Below are positions 26,776 through 35,857 of a stretch of 64,000 nt of DNA, piece after piece. The first letter of the stretch is position 1; each line of letters starts with the position of its first letter. The stretch is from positions 408,616 through 472,615 of the forward strand of contig CAJHAA010000001.1 in assembly GCA_904846265.1 (NCBI GenBank), written 5' to 3'. The notes under the pieces are model-generated. The model had not been told where the DNA came from, did no database searches, and worked only from the letters and a program-made list of their open reading frames with translations. The DNA comes from Psychrobacter immobilis. GTDB lineage: Bacteria; Pseudomonadota; Gammaproteobacteria; Pseudomonadales; Moraxellaceae. The translations under genes and the position numbers were made by a program.

Positions 26776-28311
26776 TTAAGCCGTCAATAGCACATGCTTG
26801 CTTTTTTGATATGCAGACAAGCCATCCACACCCAGCTCACGCCCGATACCGCTTTGCTTAAACCCGCCCCACCCTGACTCTGGCAATACAATCTGTTGTT
26901 CATTGATCCAAATGTGACCCGCTTGTATCTGTAGCGCCATCTCTATTGCCGCCGTTTCATCAGCGCTAACAATGCTCGCTGCCAACGCATACTTACTATC
27001 ATTGGCTAAAGAAATTGCCTCTGCATGGTCTGTAAACGTTTGACTCACTAGTACTGGCCCAAAAACCTCCTCTGTCCATAATCGACTGGTCACTGGAACA
27101 TTGGTATAAATGGTCGGCATCGCAAAATACCCTTGCCGATTTAAAACCTCACCACCAGTGAGACAAGTCAGGCTTTCGGCAGCAGCAATGTCAAAATATT
27201 TTTTTACTTGATTCAGTTGCTGCTCACTAACCAGTGGACCCATTTGCGTGTCAGTGTCAAAGCCATCACCGATTTTCAGACTTTCTGTCTTAACTTTTAA
27301 TGTCTCAAACAACGACTGAGCAATGCTTTCATGAACAAGCAGCCTTGATGTGGCTGAACATATCTGACCAGCATTGGTAAATATACCACCGATGATTAAA
27401 TCACAAGCGTCGTCGATATCAGCATCTGCACATACGACGATGGCTGACTTACCGCCCAGCTCTAGACTGATATCTTTGATACCTTTTGCCGCTTGGCTCA
27501 TTACCTTTTCACCAACGGCGTTGCTACCAGTAAAAGAAATTTTGTCGATTAATGGATGGCAGGTCATGGCAGCGCCCACTTCAGCTGCACCCGGTAAAAT
27601 ATTAACGACTCCTTTCGGTAGTTTAATAGCAGACAATATATTGCCCAGCATCAACTCTGGCAATAATGTCACCTCGGAGGGCTTTAATAGTACCGTACAG
27701 CCTGCAGCCAATGCAGGGGCTAACTTCCAAGCAGTGGTCACCATTGGGAAATTCCATGGGACAATAAGGGCGCAAATACCAACAGGCGCATACGTTTTTA
27801 GCAAGCGTATGCCTGACTCGCTGGTGGATACCTCCGACCAAGTCGCTTGTTCTGTGATGAGATTGGCATAATAGCGATAGCAGGCAATGGCATCGCTCAC
27901 GTCTATTTTTGCCTCTTCAATGGGCTTACCATTATTTAACACAGACAATCCCACCAATTTGTCAAACTGCTCCTCCATCGTCTCGGCAATGGCATTGAGA
28001 TACGATGCGCGCTCGCTTACAGCAGTTTGCGACCAAGATGGGTACGCCGCAGAAGCCGCATTGACTGCCATTTCTACCTGTGTATTGGTACACAATCGAG
28101 TGGTAGCGATGATTGTTCCCGAATTTGAATCATATAAATCATAACTTGAATCATGATTCGAATCATAGCTATCAGCGTCAGCAGTATCGGTAGCAGGCGC
28201 TTCAATAGTCATCCATTTGCCATCTATATAAGCTGCATTTAACATCACTTCATCGTGAACCGTTTGGATGGCGCTTTCCCTCGTTAAACTGTTAGCATTC
28301 GTCATTTCCAT
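26776..28311 (-). CDS. Aldehyde dehydrogenase (probable 4-guanidinobutyraldehyde dehydrogenase)
   Basis: This is an NAD(P)-dependent aldehyde dehydrogenase of 511 residues. It has PWNFPM (Asn187), FTGSNAVGEKV, ELGGKSA (Glu284) and the catalytic NAGQICSATS (Cys318), similar to betaine- and gamma-aminobutyraldehyde dehydrogenases. As the last gene of the guanidinobutyrase cluster it may do the KauB step, oxidising 4-guanidinobutyraldehyde to 4-guanidinobutyrate; this role is inferred from context. ATG 28311 is chosen because AAGGTG precedes it; the in-frame TTG at 28320 is poor. Residues ~40-64 form an Asp/Ser/Tyr-rich insertion encoded by repeated AATCAT units, not usual in the family. Confidence 0.8.
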   Translation of the reverse strand: MEMTNANSLTRESAIQTVHDEVMLNAAYIDGKWMTIEAPATDTADADSYDSNHDSSYDLYDSNSGTIIATTRLCTNTQVEMAVNAASAAYPSWSQTAVSERASYLNAIAETMEEQFDKLVGLSVLNNGKPIEEAKIDVSDAIACYRYYANLITEQATWSEVSTSESGIRLLKTYAPVGICALIVPWNFPMVTTAWKLAPALAAGCTVLLKPSEVTLLPELMLGNILSAIKLPKGVVNILPGAAEVGAAMTCHPLIDKISFTGSNAVGEKVMSQAAKGIKDISLELGGKSAIVVCADADIDDACDLIIGGIFTNAGQICSATSRLLVHESIAQSLFETLKVKTESLKIGDGFDTDTQMGPLVSEQQLNQVKKYFDIAAAESLTCLTGGEVLNRQGYFAMPTIYTNVPVTSRLWTEEVFGPVLVSQTFTDHAEAISLANDSKYALAASIVSADETAAIEMALQIQAGHIWINEQQIVLPESGWGGFKQSGIGRELGVDGLSAYQKSKHVLLTA

Positions 28312-28503
28312 GATGGTCAATCACCTTATATGGTTTGATATAATTTTTTTATACCTATTGTCTTTGATTGCATTTATAAGTGTCTATATAAATCATTCGC
28401 TAAATAATCAGTTTATTCTTTAGTTAGATAAACCGATTATTTAGCACATTATCGTTATACTACAGGCTGGGTTGATGAGCCTGAGTTAATATTGACTGCA
28501 TGG

Positions 28504-29910
28504 CTAATAAAGTAAATGCGCCACTGAAGTAATCACCACCAAACTGATCAGAGTACGAAGAATAAAAATCATGAACAGCTCTAACACATTAAGCTTAATG
28601 TTTGATTTCAAAATCAGCGCGCCCACTTCAGACATATAAATAATCTGAGTAATAGAACATGCACCAACGATGAATCTTGTCATCTCACTCTCAATACTTT
28701 TGCCGACCAAGGCTGGCAAATACATATCCGCAAAGCCCATAATCATTGCTGGAGCCGCCTCTGCTGCCTCTGGAATCTGTAACAAATCAAGCAGCGGTAC
28801 CAACGGTGTAGACAACCATTTAAACACAGGCGTATATTCGGCTAAGCCCAGACCAATCGTACCAATTGCGAAAATCACGGGGATTAGCCCAAAATAGATA
28901 TCGAATAGATTTTTTACACTACGTTTGAACACTTGACCCAGACTTGGCATTGAGTGTGCGCGCGTCACAGCACGATTGACCGCCCATTGGTAGGTCGTGT
29001 ACTGAGCAGGAATCCCTTCATCAAGCATACTTTTGCCAGAATGATAGGTGTCAGGCTTTAAGGAGAGTGGCGGTATACGCGGCATAATAATCGCGGCGAT
29101 AAAGCCTGTTAAAGCAATGGTCAGATAAAAATAAACAAAGTTATCGTCTACGCCGATGGTTTTGGCGACGACATAAGTAAAAGCGATCGAAGTCACCGAA
29201 AAAGTCGTCGCGATAATCGCCGCTTCACGCTGGCTATAGTAGCTTTTATCATACTCTTGCATGGTCACCAGCAAGCCGATAGAAGCTGCGCCAAACCAAG
29301 AGGACATGGCATCTACCGCTGAGCGTCCTGGCAACTTAAACAACTTGACAAATATTTTGCTCGCCAGTGTGCCCAAAAACTCCATCAAACCAAAATCTGT
29401 CAAAAACGGTAACGATAAAATGGCGAAGAAAAACAAAGGAATCAAAATCGGTATCAAATCTTCGAAAATGACGCCGCCTGTATTACGATTAATAATAAAC
29501 TCAGGGCCGACTTGCAGATAAATCATCCAGACAAACACCATCCCTAGCAATCGGGCAGTGAGCCAAAACCAATCAACATCGAAGAGTTTTTTGACCATAG
29601 AGTCTTCATGCAGGTTGGGTTTTAACACCTTCACAGCCAACGCCCCAAGAAAGGAGGTCGTCACGATTGCCATTGCCACATAAACGACATAACCACCCAA
29701 CAAAGCTTGCAAAGCGTCCGTTAACACACCCAATAAAATCGTAACCTTTCCGTCCCATTGAAACGGAATAATAAATAGTGCAATGCCCAATGCTGAAAAC
29801 AATAAAAACTTCCACATTGACGCACGCCACTGCTCTCCTTGCGGCGTTTCTGAATCGACAACATCGTTTCCTAATATCGGTTGCTGCGACTTATCGAGAT
29901 AATTCGTCAT
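28504..29910 (-). CDS. yjiH: YjiH family transporter (nucleoside-recognition GATE domain)
   Basis: This is a 468-residue membrane protein with about eleven helices, of the YjiH family. It has FGLMEFLGTLASKIFVKLFKLPG and RSAVDAMSSWFGAASIG, matching the GATE/nucleoside-recognition fold seen in YjiH and spore maturation proteins, and later MIMGFADMYLPALVGKSIES. The substrate of the family is not established. The start overlaps the end of the Dld-like gene by 20 bases, so the two are coupled. Its place in a guanidino-acid catabolic cluster suggests uptake of a substrate of that pathway, which is an inference. Confidence 0.8.
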   Translation of the reverse strand: MTNYLDKSQQPILGNDVVDSETPQGEQWRASMWKFLLFSALGIALFIIPFQWDGKVTILLGVLTDALQALLGGYVVYVAMAIVTTSFLGALAVKVLKPNLHEDSMVKKLFDVDWFWLTARLLGMVFVWMIYLQVGPEFIINRNTGGVIFEDLIPILIPLFFFAILSLPFLTDFGLMEFLGTLASKIFVKLFKLPGRSAVDAMSSWFGAASIGLLVTMQEYDKSYYSQREAAIIATTFSVTSIAFTYVVAKTIGVDDNFVYFYLTIALTGFIAAIIMPRIPPLSLKPDTYHSGKSMLDEGIPAQYTTYQWAVNRAVTRAHSMPSLGQVFKRSVKNLFDIYFGLIPVIFAIGTIGLGLAEYTPVFKWLSTPLVPLLDLLQIPEAAEAAPAMIMGFADMYLPALVGKSIESEMTRFIVGACSITQIIYMSEVGALILKSNIKLNVLELFMIFILRTLISLVVITSVAHLLY

Positions 29911-31696
29911 TTAATTCCTCCTTGATGGGCGACGATCGCCAATTTTTCCATTTTGCTGTCTGACCAATGCCTGGATTTAGCGAATTGGTCGGATCTAGTT
30001 TTTTATAAAAAGTATGTAGTGCAGGTTTTGCGGTATAGACATGACCCACGTTGTGTTCAGCAGGGTACTCTATACGACGTCGATCATAAAACGCCAATAG
30101 CTCATCCTTGAATTTTTTTGCATCCACTTCAGGGTATAACAGATAATCTTGGTGCATGACATGGCAGAAAAAATGCCCCAAATAAAAGGTTTTACTGACC
30201 TGCTTTTGTAAGTTAATAGGTAGCACTTCATCCCAATCTACAGCATTCCGTGGTAAGGCAATATCGGTAGACAACAGCGCGCCAAACCTTGTGTGGTTAA
30301 GATTGTGATAACGAAACATGGCAACGGTTGCCGCACTACGAAACACCAATAATGCTTGGGATTCTGCTGCTGTACAAAGATGTACGACGCCTTGATGCTG
30401 CTGCATATGGGACTGTAGAAATGCTTGGGCTGCGGCAATATGACCATGACTGCCGTTATCATTGCTATTATCATCGTTATTGCTATTCGCGACTTTAATG
30501 ATTAAATGATAACGATAGGAGTACGCCTGCTCAGCCAAAGAATTGGGTAATGACGGCGGCATGAAAACACCAGTCATTTGTAGCAGCCGATCTGGTAAAG
30601 TCTGAGGCAGTCGCCATTTATCCAAATAATAGCCAATCTTGGCTTGTAACCGATACAGCGCTCCTATCTTACTGGCTGGCAGTTTTCGCATACTCAAGCA
30701 AGTATCACGGCCATAGCGCATGGTAATATCGTTGTAATTTTTGTGCATATATTCTGCCAAAATAGGCAGGTTTAGCTCGCTTTTTAACCACTGTTGCCTG
30801 AGTGTGGTCAAAGTATCGGCATCATTGGTCGAGATATAGAACGTTTGCTCTTGCGTCGGTTTGGCAAATGTCGCGACTCGAACTGCGAAGACGATGACTT
30901 TGCCTGCTGAACCAGAGGCTTCATATAATCCGTTAGGGTCATTATTAAATCTAGCAGGTGTGTCTGCCTCGCAATCGCGCACCTTGTGTTGATAATGGTG
31001 ATTTTTACAGGACTTCCTGTTGGCACTCTCTGGATTTTTATTGAACGTGCCAGTTTGTAAGTTTCTAAGTATCTCTTCTGGATCTGCACCTAAATCAATG
31101 CCTAAGTGATTGATTAATTCAAACTCACCCATGGCATTACGTTTGGCAAATAGCGACATCTCGGTATACGCTGGACCACGCTGCACCAACATACCGCCAG
31201 AGCTGTTGCAAATACCGCCAATCACCGAAGCACCAACACAACTTGAGCCCAGCACTGAATGCGGCTCACGCCCTAACGGCGCAAGCTGAGACTCCAACTG
31301 CTGGAGGCTAGCCGCTGGCAAAGCAACCAGCTCTGCTGCATCATTGAGCAGATGAACACCGCCCAATCGTTGCATAGAAATCACAACGACTGCTCGATCG
31401 TACTCTCCGTACGGTGTCGAGCCTCCGGTCAACCCTGTGTTAGCAGCCTGTGCAATAATAATCACATCAGTCGCCGCACAGAGATTAATGACGCGCCATA
31501 GTGCCACAAGAGAGTCTGGTATCACAACTGCCGCGACAGCATCCGTGATAGAAGCAATCGCCCCTTGTGTATACGACTGCTGCTGGCTAGGCTTGGTCAA
31601 TACATTGGTCGCGCCAACAACGGCGGATAAATCCGTTAATAAGCTTGCCAGCGAGGTGCTCAAGCGACCAGACGAGCGGTTAGCATGTGGCATCAT
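29891..31696 (-). CDS. dld: Dld-like FAD-dependent D-lactate dehydrogenase
   Basis: This is a 601-residue flavoprotein of the respiratory quinone-linked D-lactate dehydrogenase (Dld) family. The FAD-binding PCMH domain contains IIAQAANTGLTGGSTP and HSVLGSSCVGASVIGGICNSSGG. The C-terminal membrane-binding part has CHVMHQDYLLYPEVD and LDPTNSLNPGIGQTAKW. Dld oxidises D-lactate and feeds electrons to the respiratory chain. Its presence within the guanidino-acid operon raises the possibility that it acts on a D-2-hydroxy acid related to 2-ketoarginine; this is speculative. The stop lies inside the yjiH start region. Confidence 0.87.
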   Translation of the reverse strand: MMPHANRSSGRLSTSLASLLTDLSAVVGATNVLTKPSQQQSYTQGAIASITDAVAAVVIPDSLVALWRVINLCAATDVIIIAQAANTGLTGGSTPYGEYDRAVVVISMQRLGGVHLLNDAAELVALPAASLQQLESQLAPLGREPHSVLGSSCVGASVIGGICNSSGGMLVQRGPAYTEMSLFAKRNAMGEFELINHLGIDLGADPEEILRNLQTGTFNKNPESANRKSCKNHHYQHKVRDCEADTPARFNNDPNGLYEASGSAGKVIVFAVRVATFAKPTQEQTFYISTNDADTLTTLRQQWLKSELNLPILAEYMHKNYNDITMRYGRDTCLSMRKLPASKIGALYRLQAKIGYYLDKWRLPQTLPDRLLQMTGVFMPPSLPNSLAEQAYSYRYHLIIKVANSNNDDNSNDNGSHGHIAAAQAFLQSHMQQHQGVVHLCTAAESQALLVFRSAATVAMFRYHNLNHTRFGALLSTDIALPRNAVDWDEVLPINLQKQVSKTFYLGHFFCHVMHQDYLLYPEVDAKKFKDELLAFYDRRRIEYPAEHNVGHVYTAKPALHTFYKKLDPTNSLNPGIGQTAKWKNWRSSPIKEELNDELSR

Positions 31697-31853
31697 AGAC
31701 GTTCTTCCTTGAGCGACCAGCCTTTATTATGCTTAGTGTTGGTATAGTTGGTTCAATATAATTTAGATACAAGAAAGGCGAGTGAAAGTACTACAAATAG
31801 TAGACTAAGCGAGCCTGACACCGTATCTGATTTATATAGGATTAACTATATTG

Positions 31854-33578
31854 TTAGCTAAAGCAGGTAAACGTCATACCCATTTCAATTAAAAAGTCAT
31901 CGGCTTCATCAACTTCATAGATGATGGGTTGCTTGCCCTTGATGTCTTCTTTTAAAGCGTCGAGCAATTGCTGTTTGGCTGTGATTCTGCGATAACCTGC
32001 ACCAAATCCTGCTGCCAGCGGCTCAAAGTTCGGCGTCTTAATATTAACCCCGATTAGTGGCAATCCACCCTCTTCCATATAACGACGAATTTCGCCATAG
32101 CCTTGGTTGTTCCACAGCAGCACAATCAATGGCAGCTCAAGCTCGGCAGCGCAGATGAGTTCTGCGATGGTAAATTGAATACCACCGTCGCCAATCAAGC
32201 TGACCACTGGACTGTTGGAACCAATCATGGCACCAATGGCAGCAGGCAAACCATAACCTAACGTGCCAAACCCTGTTGACGAGTTAAACCATCGACGCGT
32301 CGCCAATGCCTCAAAACCAAGATTGCCGCTATAGACAGGCTGCGTTGAATCACCAACGAAGATGACGTCTTTTACTTCATTTCGAATCAATTGAAGTAGC
32401 GCATTTTGCCCAGCAAAGTCTGGTGTCATTCCTGCTAATAGTGCTTTTTTTGCCTCGTTTACTCGTGATACCGCTTGATGATTTAACGCCTGACCCTTTA
32501 AACGACTACATAGACCACTTACCGCCATTTGCGCATCGGACAATACCGCGATATCGGCTCTAAAAGGACGCTGTAATTGCTGAGCATCGCAATCGATACG
32601 AATCAGCGTGCCATTGATTTTGAACTGGCCGTTAAAGAACACATCATAATCAGTTTCACCCAGCTCAGTACCAATCGCCAACACCCAATCAGCCTCAGCA
32701 ATAACGGCGCGACCTGCGTCTAATGATTGGTTGCTACCCAAACTTAATGGATGGCTAGGTGGCAGCAAACCTTTGGCATTGATGGTCAGAAACGTCGGTG
32801 CATCGATAAGCCCTGCTAGGGTTTGCGCGTCATGATCGACATCGACGCAGCCACCACCATAAAGTATCACTGGATTTTTAGCCGCTTTTAGAGATTCAAC
32901 GATCAAATCTAATTGCGCAGGATTGGGCAGCGGTCTCATTACTTGAGGTGACGTTAAACCATGTGCATCAGTCGATTTTTTTGCAAAGTTATTTAAATAA
33001 TCAGAGGGCTTTGCGACATGGCTGGCATCGGCAGTAATCACATCAATGGGCAGCTGGATATGCACTGGCCCTGGACGTGCGCCATTAAATAATGCAAACG
33101 CTTCAGCGATGACCTTGGGTAACGATTCAGGCTGCCAGATGGTTTTGCTCGTAAGCGCTACCTTGCTCACCATACCTTGTTGGTCATGCAATTCATGTAA
33201 GTGCCCTTCACCACTACCGGTATCTTTTACCTTGTTAACACTAGATATCACTAACATTGGGATAGAATCAGCCAGTGCTTGCGCCATGGCCGTCATGATG
33301 TTCGTCATACCCGGACCTGTGATGATAAAACACACGCCAACTTTACCAGACGCGCGGTAATAGCCATCAGCCATAAACCCAGCGCCTTGCTCGTGACGCG
33401 GTGTCACGTGGCGGATGTTGGTGTTTGGCAGACCACGATATAGCTCGACCGTATGCACACCCGGAATACCAAATACGGTCTCTACCCCATAATACTCTAG
33501 CCACTGTACGAGCAACTCACCACATGTCAGAGACGGCGTGGCGGGCGCTGAAGAAGATGTTTGAAGCGTTTGCGTCAT
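31854..33578 (-). CDS. aruI: ThDP-dependent 5-guanidino-2-oxopentanoate decarboxylase-like enzyme
   Basis: This is a 574-residue thiamine-diphosphate enzyme of the acetolactate-synthase fold. It starts GELLVQWLEYYGVETVFGIPG, has the catalytic Glu in TPRHEQGAGFMADGYYR, ITGPGMTNIMTAMAQA, and a ThDP/Mg site GDGGIQFTIAEL...NNQGYGEIR. True acetolactate synthases are usually followed by ilvH; here the neighbour is a guanidinobutyrase gene. The combination points to AruI, which decarboxylates 2-ketoarginine to 4-guanidinobutyraldehyde in the arginine transaminase pathway of Pseudomonas. The sequence gives the fold; the substrate rests on context. Confidence 0.75.
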   Translation of the reverse strand: MTQTLQTSSSAPATPSLTCGELLVQWLEYYGVETVFGIPGVHTVELYRGLPNTNIRHVTPRHEQGAGFMADGYYRASGKVGVCFIITGPGMTNIMTAMAQALADSIPMLVISSVNKVKDTGSGEGHLHELHDQQGMVSKVALTSKTIWQPESLPKVIAEAFALFNGARPGPVHIQLPIDVITADASHVAKPSDYLNNFAKKSTDAHGLTSPQVMRPLPNPAQLDLIVESLKAAKNPVILYGGGCVDVDHDAQTLAGLIDAPTFLTINAKGLLPPSHPLSLGSNQSLDAGRAVIAEADWVLAIGTELGETDYDVFFNGQFKINGTLIRIDCDAQQLQRPFRADIAVLSDAQMAVSGLCSRLKGQALNHQAVSRVNEAKKALLAGMTPDFAGQNALLQLIRNEVKDVIFVGDSTQPVYSGNLGFEALATRRWFNSSTGFGTLGYGLPAAIGAMIGSNSPVVSLIGDGGIQFTIAELICAAELELPLIVLLWNNQGYGEIRRYMEEGGLPLIGVNIKTPNFEPLAAGFGAGYRRITAKQQLLDALKEDIKGKQPIIYEVDEADDFLIEMGMTFTCFS

Positions 33579-33659
33579 GAGTTAATCATCCTAAAAAGTT
33601 CAATCGCGTTTAAATAAGTTGTTCAGTGTTAAACCCAAGCTGCCCTTTAATCCCTTATA

Positions 33660-33697
33660 AAAAGCAGCTTAATAAAAGCAGCTTAATAAAAGCAGTT
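33660..33697. repeat. Short tandem repeat between gbuA and aruI
   Basis: A 14-base unit AAAAGCAGCTTAAT occurs twice head to tail (33660-33687), followed by a partial third copy. It lies in the 137-base gap between the two genes. No function is apparent. Confidence 0.8.
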
Positions 33698-33715
33698 TGC
33701 GATTACAAATCATTC

Positions 33716-34684
33716 TTAATACACTGCCTTTACCTTATCGTCATAGCGCACACCCGGTAAGATACATAGCATCTCAAACAGTAAGTTTGCCGCCAATACT
33801 GAGGTGTTACCAAATGGATCATACGGCGGTGACACTTCTACTAAATCGCCACCTACCACATCAAGTCCGCGCATACCGCGAATGATTTCTATCGCTTGCG
33901 TTGAGGTCAAGCCACCGATTTCAGCAGTGCCCGTACCCGGTGCAAAAGCAGGATCAATTCCATCGATATCGAAACTTAAATAGACGGGGCCATCACCGAG
34001 CTTTTCGCGTACTTCTGCCATCAATGGTGTCAGCGACTTGTACCAGCATTCTTCGGCAGGTACCACACGAAAGCCTTGCTGGGTTGACCAATCAAACTCT
34101 TCGGCGCTATAGCCTGTACCACGTAAGCCAATCTGTACCACACGGTTGCCATCGATTAAGTTCTCTTCGACAGCGCGGCGGAACGGTGTACCATGAGCGA
34201 TTTTTTCGCCAAACATCTCATCGTTGATATCTGCATGCGCATCGATATGCACCATGCCGACAGGGCCGTGTTTTTTGGCAAGCGCACGCAAGATAGGCAA
34301 GGCAATGGTATGATCGCCGCCCAACGTCAATGGGATAGCCCCATGATTCACAATTTTATCAGTATAGAATTTTTCGATGATATCAATGCTTTTTAGCAAG
34401 TTGAAAGTATTGATAGGCACGTCGCCGATATCAGCAACTTGTAAAGACTCAAAAGGCGCTGCACGAGTGGCGACATTATAGGGACGAATCATGCGTGATT
34501 CATCACGAATTTGTCGTGGACCCAATCTCGCACCGCTACGGTTTGACGCACCAATATCTAAAGGCACACCCACAAACGCCACATCTAACCCTTCTGCATC
34601 AGCTTGAGTTGGCAAGCGCATCATAGAAGCAAAGCCGCCAAATCTTGGCATATCGTTGCCGCTTAATGGTTGATTGAATTTCAT
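33716..34684 (-). CDS. gbuA: Guanidinobutyrase/agmatinase-family ureohydrolase
   Basis: This is a 322-residue Mn-dependent ureohydrolase. Metal ligands are visible at GGDHT (His125), DAHAD (Asp148, His150, Asp152) and SFDIDGIDP (Asp239, Asp241). The N-terminus PLSGNDMPRFGGFASMMRLP resembles guanidinobutyrase GbuA rather than E. coli agmatinase. The enzyme would split 4-guanidinobutyrate to 4-aminobutyrate and urea. A LysR gene diverges from it, as gbuR does from gbuA in Pseudomonas. Agmatine as substrate cannot be ruled out. It is the first gene of the minus-strand cluster. Confidence 0.85.
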   Translation of the reverse strand: MKFNQPLSGNDMPRFGGFASMMRLPTQADAEGLDVAFVGVPLDIGASNRSGARLGPRQIRDESRMIRPYNVATRAAPFESLQVADIGDVPINTFNLLKSIDIIEKFYTDKIVNHGAIPLTLGGDHTIALPILRALAKKHGPVGMVHIDAHADINDEMFGEKIAHGTPFRRAVEENLIDGNRVVQIGLRGTGYSAEEFDWSTQQGFRVVPAEECWYKSLTPLMAEVREKLGDGPVYLSFDIDGIDPAFAPGTGTAEIGGLTSTQAIEIIRGMRGLDVVGGDLVEVSPPYDPFGNTSVLAANLLFEMLCILPGVRYDDKVKAVY

Positions 34685-34778
34685 AAATCACATCCTTGTT
34701 TCAGTTTGTTTAAAATAGGCAATTTTTTATATGCTTTGACAATACCTAAATATTTGAAGTCAGACCATGGTAAAATTT

Positions 34779-34792
34779 AGAAGTAAACTTCT
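34779..34792. promoter_or_regulatory. Palindrome in the gbuA-lysR intergenic region
   Basis: AGAAGTAAACTTCT is a perfect 14-base palindrome between the divergent genes, with related GAAGT half-sites nearby (about 34755-34760 and 34830-34835). It is a candidate site for the LysR regulator. Confidence 0.4.
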
Positions 34793-34917
34793 GGTTTTTC
34801 GTAGTAATTTAGATTTAACCGTTATTATCAGAAGTTTGATATAAATTTGATGTTAGAAAAGTGATAAATAGAAGATTCATTTTGATAGACATCATAGCTA
34901 CTGAGGAATAATGACCG

Positions 34918-35817
34918 ATGCTAGATGAATTGATAAAAATAGACATCAAAACCTTGCGTAGCTTTATGGCGATTGTAGAGTGTCAGGGCGTGACAGCCGC
35001 ACAGTCTCGCTTAAATGTGACGACCTCTGTCATTAGTGGTCATTTGACCCATTTAGAAGATCGCTTAGGTATGACGCTTTGTCATCGCGGACGCGCAGGT
35101 TTTAAGCTGACAGAAGATGGCGCAGCGGTTTATGAAGCCTGTTTGAGTTTTACCGAAGCGGTTGCCAGTTTTCAGCATCAACTGCACTATATTCGCCAAT
35201 TAGATTCGGTGCGTGGCGGTCATATCCGACTGTGTCTCATTGACCAGATGCCGACGTTTTTTTATGACGCCTTGCGCCAATGCTTGGCTGCTAGCTATCG
35301 TGACAATCCCCTTATCCACTTTTCTATCGATGTGCAAAGCCCTGAAAGCATGCTAGAGAAGCTGCTAAGCAACGAGAGTGATATTGGTGTGGGATATTTT
35401 GGCAGTTTTCCACCACTACTCACTTTTCAGCCAGCATTTATTGAAAAGCAGGTGGTCTGCTGTGGACGCGAGCATCGATTGTTTTATGAGTCAGAAGGGT
35501 TAACTTTTGAGGATTTGGAACAAAACTATCCATGGATAAAACGAGGCTATATTACCGATTTGAGTATCAATCATGTCCGCCCAAAAACCTTGAGTGCCAC
35601 CACTTATCATATGGAGGCAACTGCGCAGCTCATTCTGGCGGGTCATCATGTTGGTTACTTGCCTAATGATTTAGCCAAGCGTTATGAAGAAATGGGGCTG
35701 ATGAAAATACTATTGCCCAATGAGGCCAGTTACGAGGTCAAGCATCATTGGGCTTATCGAGAAAACTTACACAAACAAGTCGCCGAGTTTTTAAGTCAAA
35801 TGACGCGTCTTTTGTGA
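34918..35817 (+). CDS. LysR family regulator (probable regulator of the guanidinobutyrate cluster)
   Basis: This is a 299-residue LysR-type regulator. The winged HTH is at residues ~8-65 (LRSFMAIVECQGVTAAQSRLNVTTSVISGHLTHLEDRLG), and the substrate-binding domain follows from about residue 95. It is transcribed divergently from gbuA with a 233-base shared promoter region. In Pseudomonas a LysR protein (GbuR) activates guanidinobutyrase in response to 4-guanidinobutyrate, and the same logic is likely here. The ATG is preceded by GAGGAATA. Confidence 0.87.
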   Translation: MLDELIKIDIKTLRSFMAIVECQGVTAAQSRLNVTTSVISGHLTHLEDRLGMTLCHRGRAGFKLTEDGAAVYEACLSFTEAVASFQHQLHYIRQLDSVRGGHIRLCLIDQMPTFFYDALRQCLAASYRDNPLIHFSIDVQSPESMLEKLLSNESDIGVGYFGSFPPLLTFQPAFIEKQVVCCGREHRLFYESEGLTFEDLEQNYPWIKRGYITDLSINHVRPKTLSATTYHMEATAQLILAGHHVGYLPNDLAKRYEEMGLMKILLPNEASYEVKHHWAYRENLHKQVAEFLSQMTRLL

Positions 35818-35857
35818 ATAATGACGGCAAATAGCTACATAGCTACCCTGCTGTTAA

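Noticed and set aside
27374..27871. 165-codon plus-strand frame within the aldehyde dehydrogenase gene
   Set aside because: It is antisense to a well-supported gene; its composition mirrors that gene's codons.
31854..33578. Acetolactate synthase large subunit (IlvB/IlvI)
   Set aside because: No small-subunit gene follows and the neighbours are guanidino-acid enzymes, so an AruI-like decarboxylase is more likely.
33660..33697. Possible CRISPR-like repeats
   Set aside because: Units are 14 bases head to tail without spacers, and there are no cas genes anywhere in the window.
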